Shown in pieces: positions 18,401-27,465 of a stretch of DNA of 64,000 nucleotides. Each line of letters opens with the position of its first letter. The stretch's first letter is position 1. Made by a program: the position numbers and the translations under genes. Under the pieces are notes generated by a model. It did not search any database. It was given only the letters and a program-made list of their open reading frames with translations, and was not told the origin of the DNA. Origin of the DNA: Saprospiraceae bacterium. GTDB taxonomy: Bacteria; Bacteroidota; Bacteroidia; Chitinophagales; Saprospiraceae. The DNA lies in contig JADKBV010000012.1 of the NCBI GenBank assembly GCA_016714895.1, positions 248,001 through 312,000 on the forward strand, given 5' to 3'.

Positions 18401-20113
18401 ACATGCAAAGGTACTGTTACCTACTGTAAATTCATTAGGTGCTACCAAATTCGGTGCTGTACGATCGTGTACTGTTATTGTTTGTGTATGTCTGCGTATA
18501 CCGGCTTCTCCAGGTGTACAATGATCAATCACTCTCCATCTTCTTAAGATTTTGAAAGACTTATCACCGCATTTAGGCAATTTGGTATCCACAAAATCAA
18601 CAGTCGCACTCAAACAAACCACTCCTTCAGGGTAACCTGTTGTATCAGGGTGAGGATGTCCGAAATATTCATGTCCGACAGGGAATGTTTTATATCCTGA
18701 ACAAGCTTCGATACTTTCATTAGGTCCCAATACATCATCATAGTTGTCAGGGAAAGTAACATCTGCTAAAAGAGCTCTTTCTACCTGAATCACATGAGAA
18801 CAAGTACTGGTATTTCCTGAATTATCGGTTGCTATCCAGGTTCTTGTGATCTCGCTGCTGAATTCGTTGGAACAGTCGTTGAATTCAACTTCATCAACAT
18901 ACTGAACCGTGATATCACTACAAGGATCAAAATTAATCACTCTGTATCTTCCGCCACCCAATGGTGTAATGTTATTGACATTAAATCCCGGTCCAAACGG
19001 ATATCCGATGGTTGCAGGAGATAAGTCATCCTCACAAGTGACGATCAGACTATCAATACATATAAGCTCAGGAATTGATTTGTCTTCAATTTTTGCATAA
19101 CCCCAACAAGAGTTGTTGCTGCATGCATTGGATACTTCAACCTTAATGATTTTATTAATGAAGGAGTAACCTAAAGTACCTAAAGGAATATTATTTCCGT
19201 TAGATAAATCGGTCAATACAACATTATATGCATCATTGGTATATTGCATATCCTGAAGAATCATTTCCGGAGTGATAAACATTTCACAACTTGGGTTCAT
19301 CGAAATGTTAACCAGATTATTACACGCCATAACTTCAGCAACCGTGTTGACTACTGAGACAGGTATGGTGTACGTAAAAGTACAAGGATTGTCCTGTGTA
19401 GGATAAGATGCCAGTTCACCTGAAACCGTAACACTACCGTTCACCGGATTAGCAGGCCATTCTACTGAAATAGCAGGTGATCCCTGACCGTTGATGATTG
19501 ATCCTCCTACAACTGTCCATGTAATGTTGCTCGCAACTGCCAAAGAAGCGCCGATCGAGTAAGTGGCGTCATCACTGGTACATATGCTTCTCGCACCATT
19601 GATACCAACCAATGCCAGCGACGGATATGCGCAGGAATTGATATTACTAATCGTGTAATGTGTCACACCATTAGTAAACACTACCGTCCAACCTTGTCCT
19701 GAGACACGTCTTCCCTGTAATGAGTATACACCTGAACCCGGTGCGGTTTCAGGTATAATGGTACCTAATAAAATGGAAACAGGCGCAGCCGGAGGTGCCG
19801 GTGAGCTTGGGCTGTAAAACCCTGAGGCTGAGATAATCGTCCAGTCAGCTCCGACACCGGGGCTGTCGTTAATGATAATTTCCTCAGCATACTGGCCGTT
19901 GGAAGTACCATTGATAGGTGTGGATGCATTGTCCAGACAGTCACACTCTGAAGAGCCGATACTAAGATTAGATCGTGCGTCCAAAGGATTGCCCGGACCC
20001 TGGGCCTGAAGGTTACCCAATCCCAGAAATAAAAATACTCCGAAGATCAGGAATAGATACGAACCGGAATCCTTGACCCGGCTCAATAATCGTGTAAATA
20101 ATGGTCTCTTCAT
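15443..20113 (-). CDS. Giant secreted T9SS protein, paralogue with dockerin and cohesin-like modules
   Basis: 1556 aa. The signal peptide is at residues 1-38 (hydrophobic FLIFGVFLFLGLG, cleavage near LQAQ). The order matches its neighbour: long HYR-like/DNC repeat region, two dockerin-like repeats (the first contains the same GVSTLDLVLIQRHILG found in the neighbour), a cohesin-like domain (AGETVTVSISGDEALKALGLQ), and a T9SS C-terminal domain (QNVPNPFTGKTTISF). The extra N-terminal ~250 residues include a PKD/Ig-like region. The pair clearly arose by duplication. Probably a surface or matrix protein; substrate and partners unknown. Confidence 0.85.
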   Translation of the reverse strand: MKRPLFTRLLSRVKDSGSYLFLIFGVFLFLGLGNLQAQGPGNPLDARSNLSIGSSECDCLDNASTPINGTSNGQYAEEIIINDSPGVGADWTIISASGFYSPSSPAPPAAPVSILLGTIIPETAPGSGVYSLQGRRVSGQGWTVVFTNGVTHYTISNINSCAYPSLALVGINGARSICTSDDATYSIGASLAVASNITWTVVGGSIINGQGSPAISVEWPANPVNGSVTVSGELASYPTQDNPCTFTYTIPVSVVNTVAEVMACNNLVNISMNPSCEMFITPEMILQDMQYTNDAYNVVLTDLSNGNNIPLGTLGYSFINKIIKVEVSNACSNNSCWGYAKIEDKSIPELICIDSLIVTCEDDLSPATIGYPFGPGFNVNNITPLGGGRYRVINFDPCSDITVQYVDEVEFNDCSNEFSSEITRTWIATDNSGNTSTCSHVIQVERALLADVTFPDNYDDVLGPNESIEACSGYKTFPVGHEYFGHPHPDTTGYPEGVVCLSATVDFVDTKLPKCGDKSFKILRRWRVIDHCTPGEAGIRRHTQTITVHDRTAPNLVAPNEFTVGNSTFACGGTIDVPPPILVSPECSTWDYTVSYKAADPAGNPFEFATTAGVVRLPNGNYRINTVITTFPRVWIIYTATDACGNSTEVFTEVDILDTEKPVPVCDKNSVVALGSDGMAFAGVYTFDDGSWDNCGIDYMKVARMDASTCTDFLVFRDSVKFCCSDIGSVVRVVLKVRDLSGNENECMVETEVQDHMAPTWVNFPNDVTIDCAVPVTLTNLTAYGTATATDNCNVTVRDSVSDLRNECGVGEIRRIWTATDNFNNRITRTQRIFVVDQTPFVRGNITFPTGPVTINGCTSRPVLPEDLPAGRQRPTWNSDNCAQVAADYEDVIFQYTNEACVKILRKWTVIDWCQRDPLNPLLPRSWSEFQVIMVNNNSGPNITSGHRPEDLIITPVGTCLANVRVTATATDDCTGPADLVWSWALDIDNNGSTDFTGNGSTFNRDMAYGSHKLTWTVKDECGNTTTRPNNFTLIDTKKPTPYCLSDIVTVIMPLTQNVTIWASDFDLGSTDNCTPVVASFSPTNRMLISRTFTCSDMTESTTVFPDIKVYFIDAQGNSDFCTVTLRIQDNTNACNLDDVNNGDPNARINISGNIYQSNMAPIESLDVQLQASLPEFPLVRKTDANGQYLFSSLAKNQDYVVNPILNKDHSNGVSTLDLVLIQRHILGMETLNSPYKMIASDINSDLKINSLDLVELRKLILGIHETFPNNQSWRFVETSQNMNPEHPFPFVDKVKLSGLDFSTGGIDFIGVKIGDVNQSVEMNAKNNNTDSRSAITLTQNRVSGKAGETVTVSISGDEALKALGLQMSLFVPAEIGKMTDIASQTVALKDEHVAWNQSSSGVVNVSWNTQDESSLANEFINVSVKLNKDVENVEILSLFDGGLRPEVYSTEGNTVKAQTFRFASLQMEDKFELFQNVPNPFTGKTTISFNLPIESQVKITIYDVTGKVILKHEDYYGKGRHNADIDMQSIDVQGLLYYRVDTQYDSAVKRMIAIK

Positions 20114-20798
20114 CGATTGATGGATTTTGTAAAATTCGTTATTGCTAATAAAATGTTTAAAAATGACTGCACGGTCCTTCGACCGTCCAGATGGGTTGCG
20201 TGTAATTCTGGTGTATCATCGGAATCTGTTCTTTTGGAATGTTCATCCGAAATCCACAACGACATAAGACCAAATTTCAGACCAATTTTTTCATCACATA
20301 AGTGTTAATTTTAATATGAAAACACATTATACTTTTACATAATGTTTAACATATTCAATAACAATTAAAAAACCTGAAATAAAAAATGTAAGAAAAAAAT
20401 AAAAAAAATCATTAAAAGATAAACTTTGTAAATTTACCACCGATGGACATGCCTTCAAATCGTTTTTTTAGTGGTTTCACCCTACCCTTTTTGTTTGAAT
20501 CTCATGGAATACACTCTCCTCATAATGTGTGATACATGTTATTGAAGCATGTATATACTAAAACATGTGAAACTTATATCAACATTGGATAAACACAGGA
20601 TAGCCCACCCTCGCCGGTAGTTTTGCCCTTATTATTAAATGTTTATGGTAAATGAACTGGCAGGAATCTGACAATATTTTTAAGACACTGGTCTCATGTT
20701 CCTATTTTTTAAAATAGCAAAACAACATATCCCGATTTTCACAAAAAAGCCGAAATATCCGTATTTCTAACAGAACTATAAAAGGTAAAAACAATCTT
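20114..20798. other. Intergenic region upstream of the giant genes
   Basis: About 690 bp. It holds a short hairpin (ACGGTC/GACCGT, 20171-20186) in the likely 5' leader of the 1556-aa gene, and an AT-rich tract (20340-20420) that may include its promoter. Several ACATGT-like repeats occur around 20525-20575. A 63-codon plus-strand frame (20117-20308) has no support. Confidence 0.4.
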
Positions 20799-21545
20799 TT
20801 AGATAACAGATCGTTTGTTGTCCCATTTTTCCAATTGATTAATCAATGCAGCCATGTCTTTTGGAAGAGGTGCTGTACATTCAATCGGATCTCCTGAGTC
20901 AGGATGATTAAACATGAGTTGAAATGCATGTAGCGGCTGTCGGGTCAGCACTGGTTTTTCTTCTTCAAATTTTCCGATGTTAAACTTTTTTTGTTTAATC
21001 TGCGACAAATACAACATATCCCTTTGGCCATACAAGGTGTCAACGGCCAGGGGATGACCAATATGCAACATATGAACGCGTATCTGATGCATTCTGCCGG
21101 TATGCAGCCTGAGCCGTACCACCGCAAAACGGTTAAATTGTTTTTCTACTTCGTATTCAGTAATACTTTCTTTACCTCTTTTATTGACCAGCATTTTACC
21201 TCTGGTAGTCATGGATTCTGCCAAAGGAGCATTAATCATTCCTTTATCCGGAAAAAGTCTTCCTTCGACAATAGCAATATAATATTTTTTTACCTCCCGG
21301 TTTTCAAACAGCTCGGACATTTTTCGATGCATATCAGGATTTTTTGCAAATAAAACCACTCCTGAAGTAAATCTGTCCAAACGATGAACCGGTATAACGT
21401 CCCCGTATTTATTCTGTAAAATACTCAAAACACTGGGTGCTGCTGTATTGAACCTATCCGGTATGGTAAGAAGCCCCGCAGGTTTGTTGACTGCGACCAA
21501 TCCTTCATCTTCCCAGACAATTTCTATCTCTTTTAACTTTATCAT
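20799..21545 (-). CDS. RluA-family pseudouridine synthase
   Basis: About 248 aa from the ATG at 21543-21545; a longer GTG-started frame reaches 21632 but would overlap the glycosyltransferase remnant. It shows the RluA catalytic motif VIPVHRLDRFTSGVVLFAK (Asp in HRLDR), an N-terminal VNKPAGLLTIPD, and the HTGRMHQIRVHM motif. It isomerises uridine to pseudouridine in rRNA or tRNA; the exact target cannot be told. No N-terminal S4 domain is visible. Confidence 0.88.
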   Translation of the reverse strand: MIKLKEIEIVWEDEGLVAVNKPAGLLTIPDRFNTAAPSVLSILQNKYGDVIPVHRLDRFTSGVVLFAKNPDMHRKMSELFENREVKKYYIAIVEGRLFPDKGMINAPLAESMTTRGKMLVNKRGKESITEYEVEKQFNRFAVVRLRLHTGRMHQIRVHMLHIGHPLAVDTLYGQRDMLYLSQIKQKKFNIGKFEEEKPVLTRQPLHAFQLMFNHPDSGDPIECTAPLPKDMAALINQLEKWDNKRSVI

Positions 21546-21585
21546 TTTTATTTCCGGACTTCCTGTGACTTGAAGGTTATGTTGA

Positions 21586-22565
21586 TCAGATAAAGTTTTT
21601 ATCACCCAGGTCGGAAAACTTTTTCTTTCCACGGATAAAATAATCCCAGATAATCAATTTTTTATATAACTTTCTGCTATTGTAAGGTCCGATCCGATGT
21701 TTGTATATCCTTTGGGTAAAAAAATGTCTGTGCCGTATAGCTTTAAAGAACCCGGCATAAAAATGACCGTGTGCTTTCAGTACTGACCAGACATTGGACC
21801 ACTGACCTTTGGAAATAAAAAGCAGCGCCGCAATTCCATCCAGTACCAATCTGAAAGGAAGTTTGTAAAACAACAAAAACATCGATTCATTTTTCACCAT
21901 CGTAAACAGGTTATTTCTGAAGTTCAGAAACATCTTGTAAGGTGACTGGTAATTTCTTCATGATGGGCAAAATAAGAAGTATCAAATCCTCCCAGATTTT
22001 TAAATACCTCAGCCCGGATCACCGTGGCCGCTCCGCTGCACCAGAAAATCTCGGCATTTTCATTATATTGTCCTTTGTTTTCTTCTACGTCATCAAATAA
22101 CCTTCCTCTGCAAAACGGATAGGCCAAAACATCCATAAATCCGCCGGCAGCACCTGCATATTCAAACAGGCTTTTATTTTCGAGAGATAATATCAAAGGT
22201 TGTATGGCTGCAAGCGTCTGGTCCTGATCCATCATTTGAAGTATCGGATCCAACCAGCCATCTGTCACCAAAACATCCGAATTGAGCAATACGTAATATT
22301 CTGCTTCGACATTCAAAAGACCTTTATTGTAACCACCGGCAAAACCATAATTTTTGGTCAGGGAAATGGTTTTAACCTCCGGATGCCAATCTTTGACATA
22401 ATTGATGGATTCATCCTCAGAATGATTGTCTATCACGACAACTTCAACTTCTTCTTTATTACTGCTGAATGAGACGGAAGGAAGAAATGATTCCAGAAAA
22501 TCTTTTCCGTTGTAGTTCAGAATGACAATACTGGTCCTTGGGTGCTTTGACACCTTTAAAGGCAT
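21586..22565 (-). pseudogene. GT2-family glycosyltransferase, broken by an internal deletion
   Basis: The first frame (22565 to 21924) is a classic family 2 glycosyltransferase: TSIVILNYNGKDFLE, VVVIDNHSEDESI, NYGFAGGYNKGL, LLNSDVLVTDGWLD, ending GGFDTSYFAHHEEI. The usual next part (DLCWR...VYHxGGGTL) is missing. After HHEEI the text jumps to QSPYKMFLNFRNNL in another frame, which continues to 21586 as the normal C-terminal region. Roughly 35-40 codons are lost and the frame is shifted, so the protein cannot be made whole. The start overlaps the ribF frame. Confidence 0.8.
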
Positions 22566-23499
22566 TGTATTCTTTCAAAATATATCTGGCTGCTGCTTCA
22601 TCTTTTGAAATCTGTTCAACCAAAGCTTCTTTGCCGGAAAACTTCATATCGTCCCGAAGAAATTCTATAAATTCGACAACAACATCCCGTCCGTAGGCAT
22701 TTTCAGAAAATTCAAACAGGTGAACTTCCAACGCTTGAAGACCCTCGGAAAGAATGGTAGGTCTCTTGCCGATATACATCATACCGTCAAATGTAAGATG
22801 ATCATAGATCGCCTTGACCGCGTATACCCCTTCTTTGGGCAACAGTTTATCTTTAAAATGCAGCTGAAGGTTTGCCGTAGGATATCCCAGAGATGTTCCC
22901 AGTTTATCCCCATACACTACCTTGCCCGAAAGTCTGTAAGGGTAACCAAGGTATTGATACGCTTTTTGTACATCACCTTCTTCGACAGCCTCTCTGATTT
23001 TGGTGGATGAGATGGTATTGTTTTCCAATTCCTGAGCGGAAATCTCCATCACCTTAAAACCATACCGGACACTGTATTCTTTGAGTAAACGAATGTCGCC
23101 CAAACGATTCAGTCCGAACTTATGGTCGTAGCCCAGGACAATATATTCAGGATGAAATTTTGCTAACAGAAACTTTTCAACATATTCTCTTGCATGAAGC
23201 TGTGAAAATTCAACTGAAAAAGGAATGATCACCAGATGGTCAATTCCTGTTTTGCGGATTTCTTCAATTTTTTCTTCCGGAGAATTAAGTAAAAAAGTTT
23301 TTTTATCGTTTGGAAAAACGACATTTCTGGGGTGGGGATAAAAGGTTACCACAACCGATTCTCCGCCGATTTCTTTCGCCAGGGTAACCATTCTTTTCAA
23401 AATTGACTGATGACCGAGATGGACACCGTCAAAAGATCCAATAGTAAGAATAGTTTTGCGAAATTCCGGCAGGGTTTCAATGTTCCTGTATATGTTCAT
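22459..23499 (-). CDS. ribF: Bifunctional riboflavin kinase / FAD synthetase
   Basis: About 346 aa from the ATG at 23497-23499 (MNIYRNIETLPEF). It has the FMN adenylyltransferase nucleotide motif TIGSFDGVHLGHQ near residue 25, the PHP segment (TFYPHPRNVVF), and the flavokinase domain with GTSLGYPTANLQL near 215. It converts riboflavin to FMN and then FAD. The frame runs ~35 codons past the usual RibF end (IsKDEAAARYILKEY) and overlaps the glycosyltransferase start by 107 bp; this tail looks non-homologous and may be read-through of a lost stop. Confidence 0.9.
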   Translation of the reverse strand: MNIYRNIETLPEFRKTILTIGSFDGVHLGHQSILKRMVTLAKEIGGESVVVTFYPHPRNVVFPNDKKTFLLNSPEEKIEEIRKTGIDHLVIIPFSVEFSQLHAREYVEKFLLAKFHPEYIVLGYDHKFGLNRLGDIRLLKEYSVRYGFKVMEISAQELENNTISSTKIREAVEEGDVQKAYQYLGYPYRLSGKVVYGDKLGTSLGYPTANLQLHFKDKLLPKEGVYAVKAIYDHLTFDGMMYIGKRPTILSEGLQALEVHLFEFSENAYGRDVVVEFIEFLRDDMKFSGKEALVEQISKDEAAARYILKEYNAFKGVKAPKDQYCHSELQRKRFSGIISSFRLIQQ

Positions 23500-23725
23500 G
23501 TTTGAAATTCGATGCAAAGATAAAACTTAATCATCAGCCTGTGAGCCTTTTAATGATTATTTTATTTAATATTAGTAACGAAGTAACCCATTCTTTTGTG
23601 CTTCAGGGACTACAAAAAAAAATCTGAAACCAAAAAAGTTTTCAGGAAATGTTCATTTCTGACGAACTTCCTGTAAACGGGTTGACTTTATATATTTTCC
23701 AAAACAAGTATTATGATAAAAATGT

Positions 23726-23733
23726 TATGTTTG
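23726..23733 (+). promoter_or_regulatory. Putative -7 box of the mrp gene
   Basis: TATGTTTG matches the Bacteroidota TAnnTTTG -7 element 20 bp before the start codon at 23754. A clear -33 TTTG is not seen at the best spacing (TTTT at about 23695). Confidence 0.45.
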
Positions 23734-23753
23734 TCGACTGAATAATTTCACTC

Positions 23754-24845
23754 ATGATTGACCACAACAAAATAGTAGATATTCTCAGAAATATCAAAGA
23801 CCCTCAAAGCGGCAGAGACATTATTTCTGCAAAAATGGTAGAAGATTTTCAGGTAGACGGTACCAACATTGTTTTTTCCATTGTATTAAAAACCAATGAC
23901 AGCCAGTTGAAGTCTTCTTTGAATTTTGCTTGTATGGAAGCCATTCAGCAGGTATATCCGGAAGCCAATGTCCACATTCATTTGAAAATAAAATCTGAAA
24001 CCGGAGTTGAAAATGACAGTGCCCTGCCTCAGGTTAAAAATGTCATTGCCGTAGCGTCCGGAAAAGGTGGTGTCGGCAAATCCACAGTTGCCGTCAATCT
24101 GGCCCTTTCATTAAGGAATCAGGGAGCGCGGGTCGGTTTGATCGATGCCGACCTTTATGGTCCGTCTATTCCGACGATGATGGGGCTAACCGGTCAAAGG
24201 CCAAAAGTTGAATTATTATACGGAAAACATAAAATCGTTCCGTTGGAGGCTCACGGCATTCATGTGATGTCTATCGGATTTATCGTAGAACCCGAACAAG
24301 CCGTCGTATTGCGAGGTCCGAGATTAGGAGGACTCATCAAACAGTTTATTCTCGATTGTTTGTGGCCCGATCTGGACTATCTCGTGATAGACCTTCCGCC
24401 GGGTACCGGTGACATCCAACTTACCCTGGTACAAACCATACCGGTGACAGGAGCTGTGATGGTCACCACCCCTCAGGAAGTCGCTGTAATAGATGCGGTA
24501 AAAGCGATGAATATGTTTTTATTGCCAAATATCAATGTACCTATCGTCGGGGTGGTTGAAAATATGAGTTGGTTTACACCTGCGGAATTGCCGGATAATA
24601 AATATTATATTTTTGGTCAGGGTGGAGGTAAAAAACTTGCCTCTGCTGCCAATGCCGTATTATTGGGTCAGATCCCGCTTGTACAAGGTGTGCGCGAAGG
24701 CGGAGATGAAGGTCTGCCGGTATCCCTCAGGGATGATGCTCCGACTAAAAAAGTATTTGAGGAAATCGCCAAAAATCTGATCCGACAGGTCCATGTCAGA
24801 AATGAAGTTATGGAGCCCACCCGCATTGTAAAAATGGAATCTTAA
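23754..24845 (+). CDS. Mrp/NBP35-family iron-sulfur carrier ATPase
   Basis: 363 aa. An N-terminal MIP18/DUF59-like domain (residues 1-85, NIKDPQSGRDII) is followed by a P-loop with the deviant Walker A VASGKGGVGKST near 103, GLIDADLYGPSIPTMMG and DLPPGTGDIQLT. This is the ApbC/Mrp layout: an ATPase that binds and passes on Fe-S clusters in the cytoplasm. The cluster-binding CxxC of some family members is not evident. It is monocistronic with its own terminator. Confidence 0.92.
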   Translation: MIDHNKIVDILRNIKDPQSGRDIISAKMVEDFQVDGTNIVFSIVLKTNDSQLKSSLNFACMEAIQQVYPEANVHIHLKIKSETGVENDSALPQVKNVIAVASGKGGVGKSTVAVNLALSLRNQGARVGLIDADLYGPSIPTMMGLTGQRPKVELLYGKHKIVPLEAHGIHVMSIGFIVEPEQAVVLRGPRLGGLIKQFILDCLWPDLDYLVIDLPPGTGDIQLTLVQTIPVTGAVMVTTPQEVAVIDAVKAMNMFLLPNINVPIVGVVENMSWFTPAELPDNKYYIFGQGGGKKLASAANAVLLGQIPLVQGVREGGDEGLPVSLRDDAPTKKVFEEIAKNLIRQVHVRNEVMEPTRIVKMES

Positions 24846-24861
24846 AAATATCAGCTGTAAA

Positions 24862-24897
24862 AAAGACCGGAAATAAAAAATCCGGTCTTTTTTTTTG
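24862..24897 (+). terminator. Terminator of the mrp gene
   Basis: AAAGACCGGA (24862-24871) pairs perfectly with TCCGGTCTTT (24881-24890) and is followed by more T. Confidence 0.92.
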
Positions 24898-25131
24898 TCG
24901 TCAGTTTTAACGCGCATCGATATTTCCATTTTTTTTAAAATTTATTCAGATATTAATATGTTGGTGTGACCCTTAGTAACATCCGGATACTGTTTTCTCA
25001 TTTTTTTTCATAAAAAATACAAAAATGACTACTAATCTTATACCTACATATTAAATAAATCTATTATATTTACCCCTTCAAAAAGAATTTTTCTTTTTTT
25101 TAGTACCAGTATTCCTAAAATAAAAAGCATT

Positions 25132-26406
25132 ATGGCTAAAATTTTGATCGTAGACGACGATAAAAGCATTCGCAAAACCTTACGTGATATTCTTGAATTT
25201 GAAAAGTACGAAGTAGACGAATCAACAGACGGACTCGATTGTATGGTCAAATTGAAACAAAACAAATTTGACGTCATCATTCTGGATGTCAAGATGCCCC
25301 GTATGGATGGCATGGAAGCCATTGAAAAGATTCAGAATTTTTGTCCGGACATTCCCGTCATTATGATTTCAGGTCACGGCAATATAGATACAGCTGTAGA
25401 AGCCGTTAAAAAAGGAGCTTTTGATTTTATTCAAAAACCACCTGATCTCAACCGTTTGCTGATTACTTTAAGGAATGCCATCGACAAATCTTCTCTGATC
25501 ACAGAAAAAAAAGTCCTGCAAAGAAGAGTGACCGGCTCCAAAATTCAGGAGATGATCGGAGAATCAGAAGAAATACGTCATATCAAAGATACGATCGACA
25601 AAGTCGCTCCAACAGAAGCACGTGTCCTCATCAATGGTGAAAACGGAACAGGAAAAGAATTGGTTGCCCGATGGATACACCAGGCCAGTCGGAGATCAGA
25701 ATATCCGATTGTGGAGGTCAATTGTGCTGCCATCCCTTCCGAACTGATTGAAAGTGAGTTATTTGGTCACGAAAAAGGGTCTTTTACTTCTGCCATCAAA
25801 CAACGTTTGGGAAAATTTGAGCAGGCCAACGGTGGTACGTTGTTTTTGGATGAAATAGGCGACATGAGTCTTTCGGCTCAGGCAAAAGTATTAAGAGCTT
25901 TACAGGAAAATAAAATTACCCGGGTCGGTGGTGAAAAAGATCTCAGTGTGGATGTGAGGGTCATCGCTGCAACCAATAAAGATCTTCGTTTGGAAATCCA
26001 GAAAGGCAATTTCAGGGAGGACTTGTATCACAGACTCGCCGTCATTATTGTCAAAGTGCCCTCTCTCAACGAAAGGAAAGCGGATATTCCGGTGTTGGCT
26101 GAACATTTTATCGCTCAGATTTGTGACGAATACAATACTGCTCACAAAAAGATTGACAAAAATGCTATCACAGCGTTACAAAATTATAATTGGACCGGAA
26201 ACATCCGCGAATTACGGAATGTCATAGAAAGGCTTATCATCCTATCGGACAAAGTGATCACGGAAAAGGATGTCAATTTATACGTTTCTGTCAACAAACA
26301 ATCTTCAGACCAACTAAAATCCCTGTTTGATAAGTTTGATGATTTCCAGTCACTGAAATCATATCTGCAGCAGGAATTTGAAAAATACAAAGGTGTTTTG
26401 GTTTAA
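25132..26406 (+). CDS. NtrC-like response regulator with AAA+ domain, no HTH
   Basis: 424 aa. The receiver domain (1-120) has the acidic pair DDD, phospho-Asp in VIILDVKMPRMDG, and lysine in FIQKP. The AAA+ domain (about 140-375) has Walker A INGENGTGKE, Walker B GGTLFLDEIGDM and an arginine-finger region. The sigma-54 contact loop reads GSFTSA instead of GAFTGA, and the C-terminus stops at EFEKYKGVLV without the Fis-type helix-turn-helix. It probably does not act as a standard sigma-54 activator at a fixed DNA site. A LOG-family gene starts 23 bp downstream. Confidence 0.85.
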   Translation: MAKILIVDDDKSIRKTLRDILEFEKYEVDESTDGLDCMVKLKQNKFDVIILDVKMPRMDGMEAIEKIQNFCPDIPVIMISGHGNIDTAVEAVKKGAFDFIQKPPDLNRLLITLRNAIDKSSLITEKKVLQRRVTGSKIQEMIGESEEIRHIKDTIDKVAPTEARVLINGENGTGKELVARWIHQASRRSEYPIVEVNCAAIPSELIESELFGHEKGSFTSAIKQRLGKFEQANGGTLFLDEIGDMSLSAQAKVLRALQENKITRVGGEKDLSVDVRVIAATNKDLRLEIQKGNFREDLYHRLAVIIVKVPSLNERKADIPVLAEHFIAQICDEYNTAHKKIDKNAITALQNYNWTGNIRELRNVIERLIILSDKVITEKDVNLYVSVNKQSSDQLKSLFDKFDDFQSLKSYLQQEFEKYKGVLV

Positions 26407-26429
26407 CTTAATTAAGGTAAATAGAATAT

Positions 26430-27170
26430 ATGTCTGAGGATCTTCAGAATAAAAATGTAGGTAAAAATTCGGTCAGAAAAACCAAAAAATGGACCGAAAT
26501 CAAAGGGGAAAATAGCTGGACGATGTTCAAAGTGATCTCGGAACTGGTAGAAGGGTTTGAAACCTTAAACAGTCTGGCTCCCTGTATCTCCATCTTTGGT
26601 TCTGCACGGACCAAACCAGACCATAAATATTATAAACTTGCCACGGAGATTGCCCAACGTTGTGTGGACGAAGGGTTTGGTATCATCACCGGTGGTGGCC
26701 CCGGCATCATGGAGGCAGGCAACAAAGGTGCATACATTCAGGGTGGTTTATCGGTTGGTTTGAATATTGATTTACCTTTCGAACAAAACAACAATCCGTA
26801 TATCGACCCTTCCAAAAACCTGAATTACCGGTACTTTTTTGTCAGAAAGGTCATGTTTGTCAAATATGCGCAGGCTTTTGTCGTACTTCCGGGTGGATTC
26901 GGCACGATGGACGAACTTTTTGAAGTATTAACTTTGATTCAAACCAAAAAAATCAACAAAGTTCCTGTCATTCTGGTAGGAACAGAATACTGGACCGGAC
27001 TGAAAGACTGGATACAAAATGTTATGCTCGAACAAGCCGGTAATATCGTCGAAAAAGATTTGGACTTACTGCCTATTACCGATGATCCCAATGAAGTGGT
27101 CAGCATCATCACCAGATTTTATGATACTTCAGGACAGGATCATTTGTTAAAACCGAATTACGAACTTTAA
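26430..27170 (+). CDS. LOG-family protein (TIGR00730-like nucleotide 5'-monophosphate phosphoribohydrolase)
   Basis: 246 aa with the Rossmann-like lysine decarboxylase-type fold. Its family motif PGGFGTMDELFEVLT lies near residue 150 and GGGPGIMEAGNKGA near 88. Members hydrolyse nucleoside 5'-monophosphates to base and ribose phosphate; in plants and some bacteria they make active cytokinins. The natural substrate here is unknown. It follows the response regulator in the same direction and is likely co-transcribed. Confidence 0.88.
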   Translation: MSEDLQNKNVGKNSVRKTKKWTEIKGENSWTMFKVISELVEGFETLNSLAPCISIFGSARTKPDHKYYKLATEIAQRCVDEGFGIITGGGPGIMEAGNKGAYIQGGLSVGLNIDLPFEQNNNPYIDPSKNLNYRYFFVRKVMFVKYAQAFVVLPGGFGTMDELFEVLTLIQTKKINKVPVILVGTEYWTGLKDWIQNVMLEQAGNIVEKDLDLLPITDDPNEVVSIITRFYDTSGQDHLLKPNYEL

Positions 27171-27300
27171 TACGAAGGATTAGGAAGTAGATATTGGGAT
27201 TAGGTGCCAGGCCTTAAGCTCTAGGTTTTAGCTTATAGGTAGGTACCAGTGACTAGGTCTTAGGTACATGGTCGCATTTAGTTACTTCGAAACGGATAAT
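27171..27300 (+). repeat. TAGGT-type short degenerate repeats
   Basis: The stretch from about 27178 to 27275 has many loose copies of TTAGG, TAGGT and CTAGG (for example GATTAGGTGCC, CTCTAGGTTTTAG, TATAGGTAGGTACC, GACTAGGTCTTAGGTAC). It resembles intergenic TAGGT arrays seen in some Bacteroidota. There is no coding potential. Confidence 0.5.
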
Positions 27301-27465
27301 TCTGAAAGTAAAATTGGCCGATGAGGTTATGAATTTCAAATTCTTTATAAATATAATCGAAATCGCAGACTACGACCATAGGTTGTTACGAAATTTATAG
27401 ATGTAAAATACCCTTTTATCTAAATTAAACAACTAATGCAAATATAGACAATTATGTGGTTTTTG

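Noticed and set aside
20117..20308. 63-codon open frame on the plus strand upstream of the giant gene
   Set aside because: It overlaps the likely leader and promoter of the opposite gene and has no protein-like features.
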